Source: an uncultured Chloroflexota bacterium (GTDB taxonomy: Bacteria; Chloroflexota; Limnocylindria; Limnocylindrales; CSP1-4). From it: a DNA stretch of 64,000 bases. Position 1 is the first letter of the stretch. Each line of letters opens with the position of its first letter. A program made the position numbers and the translations under genes. Under the pieces are notes generated by a model. The model saw only the letters and a list, made by a program, of their open reading frames with translations. It was not told the origin of the DNA and did no database searches. Shown here piece after piece: positions 1 to 9,166 of the stretch. Where the stretch lies: positions 62,001 through 126,000 of the forward strand of contig CAIJPD010000018.1 of assembly GCA_903822495.1 (NCBI GenBank), given 5' to 3'.

Positions 1-201
1 CGACCGGCGATAGAACACCGACGCGAACGCCTTCCCGCGCGCGAAGTCCTCGCGGCCCAGCTTGACGCCGTCCATCCGGTCGAGGGTGACGAGGTCGCCG
101 GCCGGGTCGCAGATCGCGATCGCCTGGGCGATCCCCATCTCGGCGGCCTTGGCGACACACGCCTCGGTGATCTGGCGGGCCTGGCGAAGCGTCAGCGGCA
201 T
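1..201 (-). CDS. GlcG/HbpS-type heme-binding family protein (DUF336), truncated by window edge
   Basis: Reverse-strand translation from ATG at 201: MPLTLRQARQITEACVAKAAEMGIAQAIAICDPAGDLVTLDRMDGVKLGREDFARGKAFASVF, typical of HbpS/GlcG N-termini. Confidence 0.8.
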   Translation of the reverse strand, partial: MPLTLRQARQITEACVAKAAEMGIAQAIAICDPAGDLVTLDRMDGVKLGREDFARGKAFASVFYRRS

Positions 202-378
202 GGCGTTGCCTCCTGCGGGGGACACGGGGACAGATTGCGGCCAGGGCCGCGAGCCGGCCCCGGAGGCTCCGATGGTACGTCCGCGCGATGGCGTGTGGGC
301 GCCGGTCGCGACCGGTGCGCCGGCCTCGCCAGCGTCCTTGCAGCGAGGAGCCGGGGCCTGGTCGTGCGACCGACGGGC

Positions 379-897
379 TCAGCGCGCCGCCGGGTCCGCC
401 GCCGACCGGGCCGGCAGCACGGCAACCAGCGCGCCGATCACGGCCGCCGCGACGATCGCCAGCCGGAAGGGCAACGGGATCGTGAGGTCAAGGGCGGCGT
501 CGACGGAGATCGCCCCGGGCCCGGTGAAGGCCAACGCGACGCCGATCAGCAGGATGCTGAGCATGAACTCGTAGCCGCCCCGGACGTTGAAGAAGCCCTT
601 GGACCAGCGCTGGACCACCACCACGGCCATGGGCCCCACGAGCGAGGCCGCCGCGGCGATCGGCGTCAGGAAGCCGACGGCGAGGGCCAGCCCCGCGACG
701 AACTGCCCGCCCACCGAGATCCACGCCCACAGCCAGCCGGGACGGATCCCCTGCTTCTGCAGATCCGCCGACCACTTGGTCATGCTGCTGCCGCCCCACC
801 AGCCAAAGAGCTTCTGGGCTCCATGGCCGGCCATCAGCAGGCCGGCCATGGCCCGGATGAGGAGCAGGCCCAGGTCCATGTCGTCCACGGTCGCCAT
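379..897 (-). CDS. DoxX family membrane protein
   Basis: 172 aa; RAMAGLLMAGHGAQKLFGWWGG and four hydrophobic helices. Confidence 0.85.
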   Translation of the reverse strand: MATVDDMDLGLLLIRAMAGLLMAGHGAQKLFGWWGGSSMTKWSADLQKQGIRPGWLWAWISVGGQFVAGLALAVGFLTPIAAAASLVGPMAVVVVQRWSKGFFNVRGGYEFMLSILLIGVALAFTGPGAISVDAALDLTIPLPFRLAIVAAAVIGALVAVLPARSAADPAAR

Positions 898-945
898 CCC
901 TCCACGTGCGTGCCGGCAAGCCCGCCGGCGGGCGGGCGCGGGACG

Positions 946-1755
946 TCAGGCCGTCAGGCCGGCGTCGCCGCCACGGATCGATGCGGCGAAGGCCTCCAGC
1001 GCTCGCCGGAACGCCGTCGGGTGCTCCAGCGGCACGAGGTGCGCGCCGGGAAGCTGCACGAAGGTTGCGCGGGGGAGCAGCTCAGCCAGCTTGCGGACAC
1101 CCGCCTCCGGCGCGAACGGATCGTCCTTGCCGCGGGCGACGAGGACGGGAATCCGGATCCTGGAGGCCACGTCGGCGGGCGCCGGTCGGCGGGCCATCCC
1201 ACGAACCCCGGCGGCATAGCCGGCCGCGTCGCTCTCGGCCACCATCTTCCGGAGCGCGTTCTTCGCGCGCGGGCCGGCCTTGGAGTGGAGCGTCTTCCAG
1301 GCGGTCTCGGACAGGGCGGCGGTCCCCAGCTTCAGGGCATTCTGGGCCGTGTCCTCGCGGAAGCCGGCCTTCTCCGCCGGATCCGCGGCGGGACCGCAGC
1401 CGATGACCATCAGGCCCGCGAAACTGCGCGGCCGCCGCGCCGCCAGCTCCAGCGCGACGTAGCCGCCGAGGCCGGTGCCGACGAGGATCGGCCGATCAAG
1501 CTCCAGCCTGTCGATCAGCTTCCCGACCGCGACGGCAAACTCCTCGACGCCATACGGCTCGGGCGCCGTCACCGACGGGGCGGACTTCCCAAAGCCGGGC
1601 GGGTCGATGACGACCACGCGACCGATGGGGTGGCGGAGGAGGTCGGCGTGCATCCGGGCATCGGCCGGGAAGGACGGCAGGAGCACGATGGCCGGGCCGG
1701 TCCCACGATCAACAAAGGCCAGCCTGCCGGGGCGCCGCGCTGCCTGCCTGGACAT
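946..1755 (-). CDS. alpha/beta hydrolase
   Basis: LAFVDRGTGPAIVLLPSFPADARMHADLL ... VVVIDPPGFGKS ... LVGTGLGGYVALELA; ATG at 1755 (MSRQAARR) preferred over the longer ORF. Confidence 0.8.
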   Translation of the reverse strand: MSRQAARRPGRLAFVDRGTGPAIVLLPSFPADARMHADLLRHPIGRVVVIDPPGFGKSAPSVTAPEPYGVEEFAVAVGKLIDRLELDRPILVGTGLGGYVALELAARRPRSFAGLMVIGCGPAADPAEKAGFREDTAQNALKLGTAALSETAWKTLHSKAGPRAKNALRKMVAESDAAGYAAGVRGMARRPAPADVASRIRIPVLVARGKDDPFAPEAGVRKLAELLPRATFVQLPGAHLVPLEHPTAFRRALEAFAASIRGGDAGLTA

Positions 1756-1939
1756 CGAGTCCCTCCAACTTGGGCGTCGCCGGACGCGGGACGCCACTCC
1801 ACCTGGTGAACGAGACCGCAGGCCCGGCGCGGCGGGCGCGGCGGCCCCAAGGATAGCGTCCGGGAGGGCCCCCACGCGGCACCGCCGCGGCCGGGATCGC
1901 CCCGGCGAACCACGCGGCCGGGGCACCAGGCACGGCCAC

Positions 1940-2503
1940 TCAGGGGCGGGGCGGCAGCTCCGGCGACTGCTCCTCGCGGACCTCCATGTCGAAGGCGTTG
2001 AGGACGTGACCAGCAAACGCGAAGTAGCCGGTGGCCCCGACGACGTCCGTCACCCCGCGCCGCCCGACGTGGCCCTCCAGCGCGGCGAAGGTCGCGTCGT
2101 CCACCCGGTGCTCGACCACCAGTTGCCGAACGAAGGCCACGAGCGCGGCCTCGTCCGCCGCCAGGTCCGCGGGGACGTCGCCGCGCCCCAGCGCGGCCGT
2201 CGCCTCGGCCGAGATCCCATTCTTGCGGGCGAGGACGGCATGCGCCGTGAACTCGTACTGGCAGTCCAGCTCCCGCGCGACGATCATCGCGAGGAGGTGG
2301 CGGTGGCGGGCGGGCATGGGGCCCTCGTACCGGACGTACGAGCCCAGGTGGGCGGCCCGCTGCGCAAAGACGGGGCTGTGGAGCAGCACGCCAAACGGCC
2401 CCTGCTTCGAGAACTCCGCGCCGCGCGAGGCGGCGATCTCGTCGTAGACCACCTGGTCCGCGGCGTCCAGCTCCTCGCGACGAACGGCCGGAATGCGCGG
2501 CAT
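1940..2503 (-). CDS. carboxymuconolactone decarboxylase (AhpD-like) family protein
   Basis: MPRIPAVRREELDAADQVVYDEIAASRG ... RHRHLLAMIVARELDCQYEFTAHAVLARKNGIS; ATG overlaps upstream amidase stop (ATGA). Confidence 0.82.
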   Translation of the reverse strand: MPRIPAVRREELDAADQVVYDEIAASRGAEFSKQGPFGVLLHSPVFAQRAAHLGSYVRYEGPMPARHRHLLAMIVARELDCQYEFTAHAVLARKNGISAEATAALGRGDVPADLAADEAALVAFVRQLVVEHRVDDATFAALEGHVGRRGVTDVVGATGYFAFAGHVLNAFDMEVREEQSPELPPRP

Positions 2504-3936
2504 CAGATCCCTCCGTCTCGCTCTGGGCTGGGGTGGCGGTCGTGCCACGGCGTGGCGCGCTCGTAGGCGCGGGCGACCCGCAGCACCAGCGACTCCTCGA
2601 ACGGCCCCGCGGCAATCTGCAGGCCGATGGGCAGCCCGGTCGAGGTGAACCCGCACGGCACGGAGATCGCCGGGGTCCCCAGCACGTTGTAGGGGTTCAC
2701 GAAGCTGGGCTCCCGGAACCGCGCGTCGGGATCCAGGCCGGCGAGTGGCTCGGGCGGCCGGGCGCACGTGGGCGACGCGATGACGTCGACCCCCTCCAGG
2801 ATCTCGCGGACCTGCGCGCGCAGCACCGTCCGGGCCCGATTCGCGGCCAGGTAGTCGGCGGCACCGATGAAGGCACCGCCCCGGAACCGGCCACGGACGC
2901 TCCGACCGTAGCGCTCCGGGTGCTCGCGCAACCCGGCCTCGTGGTAGGCATACGCCTCGGCCGTGATGATCAGCGTGTTGGTCGATCGACCGGCGATTAG
3001 CGCCGCGGACGGGATCGGCACGACCTCTGCCCCCTCCGCCTCCAGCACGCCCAGCGCCGCCTCGAATGCGGCGAGCACGTCAGGGTCGATGGTCCCCATC
3101 TCGTGCACCCAGTCCCAGGCGACGCCCAGCCGCAGCCCGCGCACGCCGTGCTCAAGCCCGGCACGATAGTTGGGCACGGGCTCGCCCGAGGCGCTGGGGT
3201 CCCGCGGATCCGGGCCCGCGATGGCGCCCAGCAGGATCGCCGCGTCGTCGACCGTCCGGGCCAGCGGTCCCGCGTGGTCCAGCGACCAGGCCAGGGGCAC
3301 CACGCCATAGCGGCTGACCCGGCCCCAGGTGGGCTTGAGCCCCACGATCCCGCAGTGCGACGCGGGCTTCCTGATGGAACCACCCGTGTCCGAGCCCAGT
3401 GCCCCGAAGCACAGGCCGGCGGCCACGGACGCGCCAGACCCGCTGCTGGAGCCGCCCGGCTCATGCTCCAGGTTCCAGGGGTTTCGGGGCGCGGGGAAGA
3501 CGCCGTCCGAGGCCGGCCCACCGAATGCAAACTCAGCCATGCCGTGCTTGCCGAGGAGGACGGCGCCCGCCTCCCGGAGGCGCACCACCGCGCTGGCGTC
3601 CTCGCCGGGGATCCAGTCGATCAGCACCCGAGAGTGGGCCGTGGTCCGGATCCCCTTGGTCGCGTACAGGTCCTTGAGGCCGACTGGGATGCCGTGGAGT
3701 GGCCCGCGATCCACGCCCACCGCCAGCTCCTCCTCGGCGCGGGCGGCCTGCGCCCGGGCCAGGTCGGCCGTGACCAGCACGAAGCTGTGCAGGACCGGGT
3801 CCACCGCGGTGATCCGCGCCAGCGCGGCCTCGGTCAGCTCGGTTGGGGAGACGGCGCCGGATCGGATGGCGGCGGCGGCCGTCGCGATCGGGGCGAAGCG
3901 GAGGGACTCGGCACTCACGGTCGGGGGGTCCGCCAC
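2503..3936 (-). CDS. amidase (amidase signature family)
   Basis: GIPVGLKDLYATKGIRTTAHS, NPWNLEHEPGGSSSGSGASVAAGLCFGALGSDTGGSIRKPASHCGIVGLKPTWGRVSRYGVVPLAWSLDHAGP: canonical Lys/Ser/Ser amidase signature. GTG start. Confidence 0.9.
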   Translation of the reverse strand: MADPPTVSAESLRFAPIATAAAAIRSGAVSPTELTEAALARITAVDPVLHSFVLVTADLARAQAARAEEELAVGVDRGPLHGIPVGLKDLYATKGIRTTAHSRVLIDWIPGEDASAVVRLREAGAVLLGKHGMAEFAFGGPASDGVFPAPRNPWNLEHEPGGSSSGSGASVAAGLCFGALGSDTGGSIRKPASHCGIVGLKPTWGRVSRYGVVPLAWSLDHAGPLARTVDDAAILLGAIAGPDPRDPSASGEPVPNYRAGLEHGVRGLRLGVAWDWVHEMGTIDPDVLAAFEAALGVLEAEGAEVVPIPSAALIAGRSTNTLIITAEAYAYHEAGLREHPERYGRSVRGRFRGGAFIGAADYLAANRARTVLRAQVREILEGVDVIASPTCARPPEPLAGLDPDARFREPSFVNPYNVLGTPAISVPCGFTSTGLPIGLQIAAGPFEESLVLRVARAYERATPWHDRHPSPERDGGI

Positions 3937-4154
3937 GGAGCGACCACCGGGCCCGATGGCTCCACGGAGGGGCCGATCAGCGCCCGCACCTCGTCGGCCA
4001 TCGCGTCGAGGCGGCGCACGGAGGTCACGAGCCCTCGTGCCTCGTCCTCGGACAGGGGCAGCCCGGCGGCCGCGGCCCGGGCGAGGAGGTCCGCCACCCC
4101 GGTGGCGTCGGCCGCGCCAACGCCGGCGGGCATCTGAGCAGGGGTGCCTGCCAC
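3915..4154 (-). CDS. small AtzG/GatC-like protein associated with amidase
   Basis: GTG start at 4154 with GGAGG SD about 8 nt upstream; ~79 aa helical protein; 3' end overlaps the amidase start; position resembles AtzG/DUF4089 partners of amidases. Confidence 0.5.
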   Translation of the reverse strand: MAGTPAQMPAGVGAADATGVADLLARAAAAGLPLSEDEARGLVTSVRRLDAMADEVRALIGPSVEPSGPVVAPWRTPRP

Positions 4155-4439
4155 GTGGAGAGCCTCCCTCGAGTTTGTCAACGGCACGACGATTCGCGGC
4201 CGGTGGCCATCGTAGCAACGGGGCCGGGCCATGCGTCAGATCCCCCGCCCGTCAACGGGCTGGTCACCGCCGTAGTACGTCCGGAAGACCCGCCAGCGGA
4301 GTGCCACATGGCATCCGGATGGGGCCGCACGGCACGTCTGCCCAGACGGCGCAGGTGCGGAAATGGACGGCAATAGGGGCCCGCGGTTGACGCCCGGTGC
4401 GTCCCGTCCTGACCGCATGATTGCGCCCTTGACGGTGGT

Positions 4440-5579
4440 GTGTGCATGGCTACGGTGGATGGCTCGGTCTACCACGCCCTGATCGCCCGAGGCGTGAGCC
4501 GGCGATCGTTCCTGAAGTTCTCCGCCGCCATGGCGGGGGCACTGATGCTCCCGGCGGCCTACGGGCCCCGGATCGCGAACGCGTTATCCACGGCAAAGCG
4601 CCTGCCGGTGATCTGGCTGGAGGGTCAGGACTGCGCCGGCAACACGGAGGCCTTCCTGCGGGCCTCGCACCCGACCGTCGCGGAGATCATCCTCGACACC
4701 CTCTCGGTGGACTACCACGAGACGATCATGGCGGCCGCGGGACGCCAGGCCGAGGACGCTCGCAAGGCCACCATGAAGGCCTTCCCCAACGGCTACCTGG
4801 TGGTCGTGGAGGGCTCCATCCCGATCGCTGAGGGTGGCATCTACTGCACCATCGGCGGGCGAACCTTCGAGGACACCGTCAAGGAGGTCTGCGCGGGCGC
4901 CAAGGCGGTCATCGCGGTCGGCTCGTGCGCCTTCGACGGCGGCCTCCCCGCCGCCAAGGGCGGGCCCACCGGCGCAGTGGGCGTCAGCCAGGTCGTCCCC
5001 AAGGCGACCGTGGTCAACATGCCCGGCTGTCCGATGAACGTCCAGAACCTGACGGCTGCCATCGTCCATTTCCTGACGTTCGGGTCCCTGCCCGCCACCG
5101 ACAGCCTGGGCCGGCCGCTGTTCGCCTACGGCCAGCTCATCCACGACCAGTGCGAGCGGCGCGCCCACTTCGAGCGGGGCGAGTTTGTCACTGCATGGGG
5201 CGACGATGCGTCGCGCAAGGGCTGGTGCCTGTACAAGATGGGCTGCAAGGGTCCGGAGACGTACGCCAACTGCCCGACCGCACGGTTCAACGACGGGACC
5301 AGCTGGCCGGTCAAGGCCGGCCACGGCTGCGTCGGCTGCACCATGCCGTCCTTCTGGGACCAGATGAGCCCGTTCTACGGGCGGCTGTCCACCACCCCGG
5401 GCTTCGGGTCGGACGTCACGGCCGACCAGGTCGGCCTGGGCATCGTCGCGACCGTGGCTGGGCTGACCGCGCTGCACGCGGGCGGCAGCTACGTCCGCCA
5501 CAAGCGGGACGCTGCCGCCCCGCCACCGCCCGCCGAGGCCGTTGAGGCCGGCACCGCCACCGGAGGAACACAGGCATGA
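4440..5579 (+). CDS. [NiFe]-hydrogenase small subunit (group 1, membrane-bound uptake type, Tat-exported)
   Basis: Tat motif RRSFLKF; WLEGQDCAGNTEAFLRASHPTVAEIILDTLSVDYHET; AVGSCAFDGG; NMPGCPMNVQNL; HGCVGCTMPSFWDQMSPFY; C-terminal hydrophobic helix. Confidence 0.95.
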   Translation: MCMATVDGSVYHALIARGVSRRSFLKFSAAMAGALMLPAAYGPRIANALSTAKRLPVIWLEGQDCAGNTEAFLRASHPTVAEIILDTLSVDYHETIMAAAGRQAEDARKATMKAFPNGYLVVVEGSIPIAEGGIYCTIGGRTFEDTVKEVCAGAKAVIAVGSCAFDGGLPAAKGGPTGAVGVSQVVPKATVVNMPGCPMNVQNLTAAIVHFLTFGSLPATDSLGRPLFAYGQLIHDQCERRAHFERGEFVTAWGDDASRKGWCLYKMGCKGPETYANCPTARFNDGTSWPVKAGHGCVGCTMPSFWDQMSPFYGRLSTTPGFGSDVTADQVGLGIVATVAGLTALHAGGSYVRHKRDAAAPPPPAEAVEAGTATGGTQA

Positions 5580-7285
5580 CCCGCATCGCAATCGACCCGG
5601 TCACTCGGATCGAGGGCCACCTGCGGATCGAGGTCGAGGTCCAGAACGGCGTCGTCACCGACGCATGGAGCTCCGGCACCATGTTCCGGGGCATGGAGTT
5701 GATCCTCCAGGGCCGGGACCCGCGCGACGCCTGGGTCTTCGCCCAGCGCGCCTGCGGGGTGTGCACCACCGTCCATGCCCTGGCCTCGGTCCGCGCCGTC
5801 GAGAACGCCCTCGGGATGAAGATCCCCAACAACGCCCGCCTCATCCGCAACCTGATCGCGGGCATGCAGTACGTTCAGGACCACGTCATCCACTTCTATC
5901 ATCTGCACGCCCTCGACTGGGTGGACGTGGTATCGGCCCTCTCGGCTGACCCGAAGAAGGCGGCAGACCTGGCGGCCAGCATCTCGGACTGGCCCACCTC
6001 GTCGGTTGCGGCCATGACCGCGGTCCAGCAGAAGCTCAAGACCTTCGTGGACTCCGGGCAGCTTGGCCCCTTCGCCAACGGCTACTGGGGCCACAAGGCC
6101 TACAAGCTCCCGCCGGAGGCCAACCTCATGGCGGTGGCGCACTACCTCGAGGCCCTCGAGTGGCAGCGCGACGTCATCCGCGTCCACGCCCTGCTCGGCG
6201 CCAAGAACCCGCACCCGCAGACCTACGTGGTCGGCGGCATGGCCCTCGCGATCGACCCCAACTCACCCACGGCGCTCAACGCCCGCGGCCTGTCCGAGAT
6301 CGCCAGCCTGTTCGCCAAGGCCAAGGCCTTCGTGGATCGCGTGTACATCCCGGACGTCCTGGCCGTCGCGTCCTTCTACAAGGACTGGGCCGGCCTGGGC
6401 AAGGGAATCGGCAACTACATGGCCTACGGCGACTTCCCCGACACGGTCGGGGGCGAGGTCGATGGCTTCTACTTCCCGCGTGGCCGGATCATGAACCGCG
6501 ACCTCTCCAGGGTGGAGCCGGTCGATCAGCAGCTGATCGCCGAGACCGTCGCCCACAGTTGGTACAACTACAGCGACGGCGACGACAAGCTCCGCCACCC
6601 GTGGCAGGGCGAGACCAAGCCAAACTACAAGGGCCCCAAGCCGCCGTTCGAGACCCTCGAGGGCTTCGACAAGTACAGCTGGCTCAAGGCCCCCCGCTAC
6701 GACGACCAGCCGATGGAGGTCGGGCCGCTCGCCCGGATGCTCGTCGCCTACGGCAAGGGCCACGCCGACGTCAAGGCGCAGGTGGACGCCGTGCTCAAGA
6801 CGCTGGGCGTCGGCCCCGAGGCCCTCTTCTCAACCCTGGGCCGGATCGCGGCCCGTGCCGTCGAGACCAAGCTCCTCGCCGGCAAGCTCGCCGGCTGGCT
6901 GGCCGAACTGGAGGCCAACCTCGGTCGCGGGGACCTCGCCGTCGCGGATGTCAGCAAGTGGGACCCATCCTCCTGGCCGCAGAACGCCCAGGGCTTCGGG
7001 ATGGAGGAGGCGCCGCGCGGCGCGCTCGCCCACTGGGTGGTCATCAAGGACAAGAAGATCGAGAACTACCAACTGGTGGTCCCGTCCACCTGGAACGGCT
7101 CGCCGCGCGACAGCAAGAACCGGCGTGGCGCCTGGGAGGAAGCCCTGATCGGAACGCCGATTGCCGACCCCAACGCGCCCGTCGAGGTCCTGCGAACCAT
7201 CCACTCGTTCGACCCGTGCATGGCCTGCGCCGTCCACGTGTATGACCCCGAGGTTGGCTCGTCGGTCGAGATCCGCGTGGTGTGA
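5576..7285 (+). CDS. [NiFe]-hydrogenase large (catalytic) subunit
   Basis: N-terminal RACGVCTTVHALASVRAVE and C-terminal DPCMACAVHVYD motifs (four Ni-binding Cys) with a maturation cleavage site after His. Confidence 0.97.
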   Translation: MTRIAIDPVTRIEGHLRIEVEVQNGVVTDAWSSGTMFRGMELILQGRDPRDAWVFAQRACGVCTTVHALASVRAVENALGMKIPNNARLIRNLIAGMQYVQDHVIHFYHLHALDWVDVVSALSADPKKAADLAASISDWPTSSVAAMTAVQQKLKTFVDSGQLGPFANGYWGHKAYKLPPEANLMAVAHYLEALEWQRDVIRVHALLGAKNPHPQTYVVGGMALAIDPNSPTALNARGLSEIASLFAKAKAFVDRVYIPDVLAVASFYKDWAGLGKGIGNYMAYGDFPDTVGGEVDGFYFPRGRIMNRDLSRVEPVDQQLIAETVAHSWYNYSDGDDKLRHPWQGETKPNYKGPKPPFETLEGFDKYSWLKAPRYDDQPMEVGPLARMLVAYGKGHADVKAQVDAVLKTLGVGPEALFSTLGRIAARAVETKLLAGKLAGWLAELEANLGRGDLAVADVSKWDPSSWPQNAQGFGMEEAPRGALAHWVVIKDKKIENYQLVVPSTWNGSPRDSKNRRGAWEEALIGTPIADPNAPVEVLRTIHSFDPCMACAVHVYDPEVGSSVEIRVV

Positions 7286-7295
7286 GGACCCTCCA

Positions 7296-8078
7296 ATGAC
7301 GACGCTTCAGACTCCCGCTGAGGGGTCGGGGCCACGCATGGTCGGCGCCCCGCCCTTCCCGCATCCGCTCGTCATCCGGCCCCACGACGAGCGGGTCCGG
7401 ATCTATGTCTGGCAGGTACCCGTTCGCGTCACCCACTGGGTCACGTTCTTCTCGATCCTGCTCCTGGTAGTCACCGGGGCATACATCGGGGACCCGTACC
7501 TGCTGCCGCCGGACGGGTCGATCATGCGGGCGATCCGCTTCATCCACATGGTCTCGGCCTTCACCTTCCTGGCCTCGGGCCTCCTCCGCCTGTACTGGCT
7601 GTTCGTGGGCAACCGCTTCTCGCGCTGGACCGCGTTCGTCCCCGTGACGGCGTCCCAGCGCAGGGAGCTGATCAAGCAGATCGGCTGGTACCTGTTCGTG
7701 CGCAAGGAGGCGCCACGCGTCCTCGGCCACAACGCCCTCGCCGCCGGCACCTACACCGCCATCTTCGTCCTGTTCCTCGTGCAGACGGTCACGGGCTTCG
7801 CGCTCGCGGGCATGCACGGGACGGAGCCGTGGGCCACGCTCTTCGGCTGGGTCCCATCCCTCATGGGTGGCGTCTCGGGCATGCGCCTGATCCACCACCT
7901 GGTCATGTGGGTGATCCTCGCCTTCATGATCCACCACGTCTACAGCGCCCTGCTGGTCGACCACTGGGAGCGCAACGGGCTGATGTCGAGCATCTTCAGC
8001 GGGTACAAGTTCGTGACCCGCGGCGAGATCGAGGAGGCCCGGGACGGCGGCATGGAGATCGAGGAGCTCGCGGAATGA
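7296..8078 (+). CDS. Ni/Fe-hydrogenase b-type cytochrome subunit
   Basis: RIYVWQVPVRVTHWVTFFSILLLVVTGAYIG ... RLIHHLVMWVILAFMIHHVYSALLVD; directly downstream of the large subunit. Confidence 0.92.
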   Translation: MTTLQTPAEGSGPRMVGAPPFPHPLVIRPHDERVRIYVWQVPVRVTHWVTFFSILLLVVTGAYIGDPYLLPPDGSIMRAIRFIHMVSAFTFLASGLLRLYWLFVGNRFSRWTAFVPVTASQRRELIKQIGWYLFVRKEAPRVLGHNALAAGTYTAIFVLFLVQTVTGFALAGMHGTEPWATLFGWVPSLMGGVSGMRLIHHLVMWVILAFMIHHVYSALLVDHWERNGLMSSIFSGYKFVTRGEIEEARDGGMEIEELAE

Positions 8079-8566
8079 CCGCCGGAGCGTCCCTCATCCT
8101 GGGCGTCGGCAACATCCTCCTGCGCGATGAAGGCGTGGGGGTGATCGTCGCCCAGGCTCTCGTGAACCACCCCAACCTCCCGCCCGACACGATCGTCGTG
8201 GACGGCGGCACCCTGGGCCTCGACCTGCTGCCGATGATCGGCGACGCGGGGGCCCTGATCATGGTCGACGCGGTGAACCTGCGGGCCGCGCCCGGCACCA
8301 TCCGGATCATGCACGGCTGGGAGCTCCACACGGCGCTGGCCCAGCACGTCTCCCCCCACCAGGTGGGCGTCAACGACCTGGTCGCCCTCGCCCGCCTCAC
8401 GGGAACCCTGCCGGAGCGATTTGCCCTGGTGGGGATTCAACCGGAGGCGGTGGAGGTCGGCCTGGAGTTGACGCCAGCCGTCCAGGCCGCGCTGCCGGCC
8501 GCCATCCAGGCGGTCCTCGACGAGCTGCACGCGATGGCCGCCGTCCCGGCGGCCGGGGTCGCCTGA
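8075..8566 (+). CDS. hydrogenase maturation protease (HyaD/HupD family)
   Basis: LILGVGNILLRDEGVGVIVAQAL ... DGGTLGLDLL ... MVDAV; overlaps the cytochrome b stop. Confidence 0.92.
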   Translation: MTAGASLILGVGNILLRDEGVGVIVAQALVNHPNLPPDTIVVDGGTLGLDLLPMIGDAGALIMVDAVNLRAAPGTIRIMHGWELHTALAQHVSPHQVGVNDLVALARLTGTLPERFALVGIQPEAVEVGLELTPAVQAALPAAIQAVLDELHAMAAVPAAGVA

Positions 8567-8567
8567 C

Positions 8568-8906
8568 ATGCACGAGGCAGGCATCGCCCGCGCGGTCGCG
8601 GACGAAATCCGCCAGCAAGGCGCCCAGGGCGATCAGGTCCGCCTGTTCGTCACGGGCGGTCACGGCCAGCCCGAGGACTTTGATGCCGCCCTCCGGCTGC
8701 ATCTCTCGCTGGCCCTCCCAGGGCTTGACACCGCGGCGATCGAGGTCGTCCACCGGCCCACCAGCCGGCTGTGTCCCTCGTGTGCCGTGACCTTCGACGG
8801 GATCCGGCCCCTCGACCCCTGTCCGACGTGCGGGTCCGTGGGGCTGGAGACCCCCATCTCCGAGGAGATCGATCTCGAGATCCTTCCAGCCCCGGCGAGA
8901 GCCTGA
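8568..8906 (+). CDS. hypA: hydrogenase nickel incorporation protein HypA/HybF
   Basis: N-terminal MHE, C-terminal CPSC...CPTC zinc site. Confidence 0.9.
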   Translation: MHEAGIARAVADEIRQQGAQGDQVRLFVTGGHGQPEDFDAALRLHLSLALPGLDTAAIEVVHRPTSRLCPSCAVTFDGIRPLDPCPTCGSVGLETPISEEIDLEILPAPARA

Positions 8907-8908
8907 CG

Positions 8909-9166
8909 ATGTGCATCGGGTTCCCGGGCCGGGTGATTGCCGTCGACGCGTTTGGTGCGATGGTCGAGACCGAAGGCCGGTCTCGCCGGGCATCGACGCT
9001 GATGTACCCCGACGTCGCCGTCGGGGAGTGGGTATTCGTTGCTGCCGGGTCCATCGTCGAGCGTCTCGACCCGGAGGATGCTGAGCTTGTCCGCGCCACG
9101 CTGCTCGAAGCGCTGGCGCTTGAAGATGCCGAGGCCGACGCCGCGGCAGCAAGAGGAGTGGCGTGA
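8909..9166 (+). CDS. hypC: HypC/HybG/HupF family hydrogenase chaperone
   Basis: MCIGFPGRVIAVD...: conserved N-terminal Met-Cys of HypC; 85 aa. Confidence 0.9.
   Translation: MCIGFPGRVIAVDAFGAMVETEGRSRRASTLMYPDVAVGEWVFVAAGSIVERLDPEDAELVRATLLEALALEDAEADAAAARGVA

Noticed and set aside
4380-4440. Promoter for the hydrogenase operon (TTGACG ... CATGAT)
   Set aside because: Spacing ~23 nt is too long for a sigma70 pair; no confident alternative.
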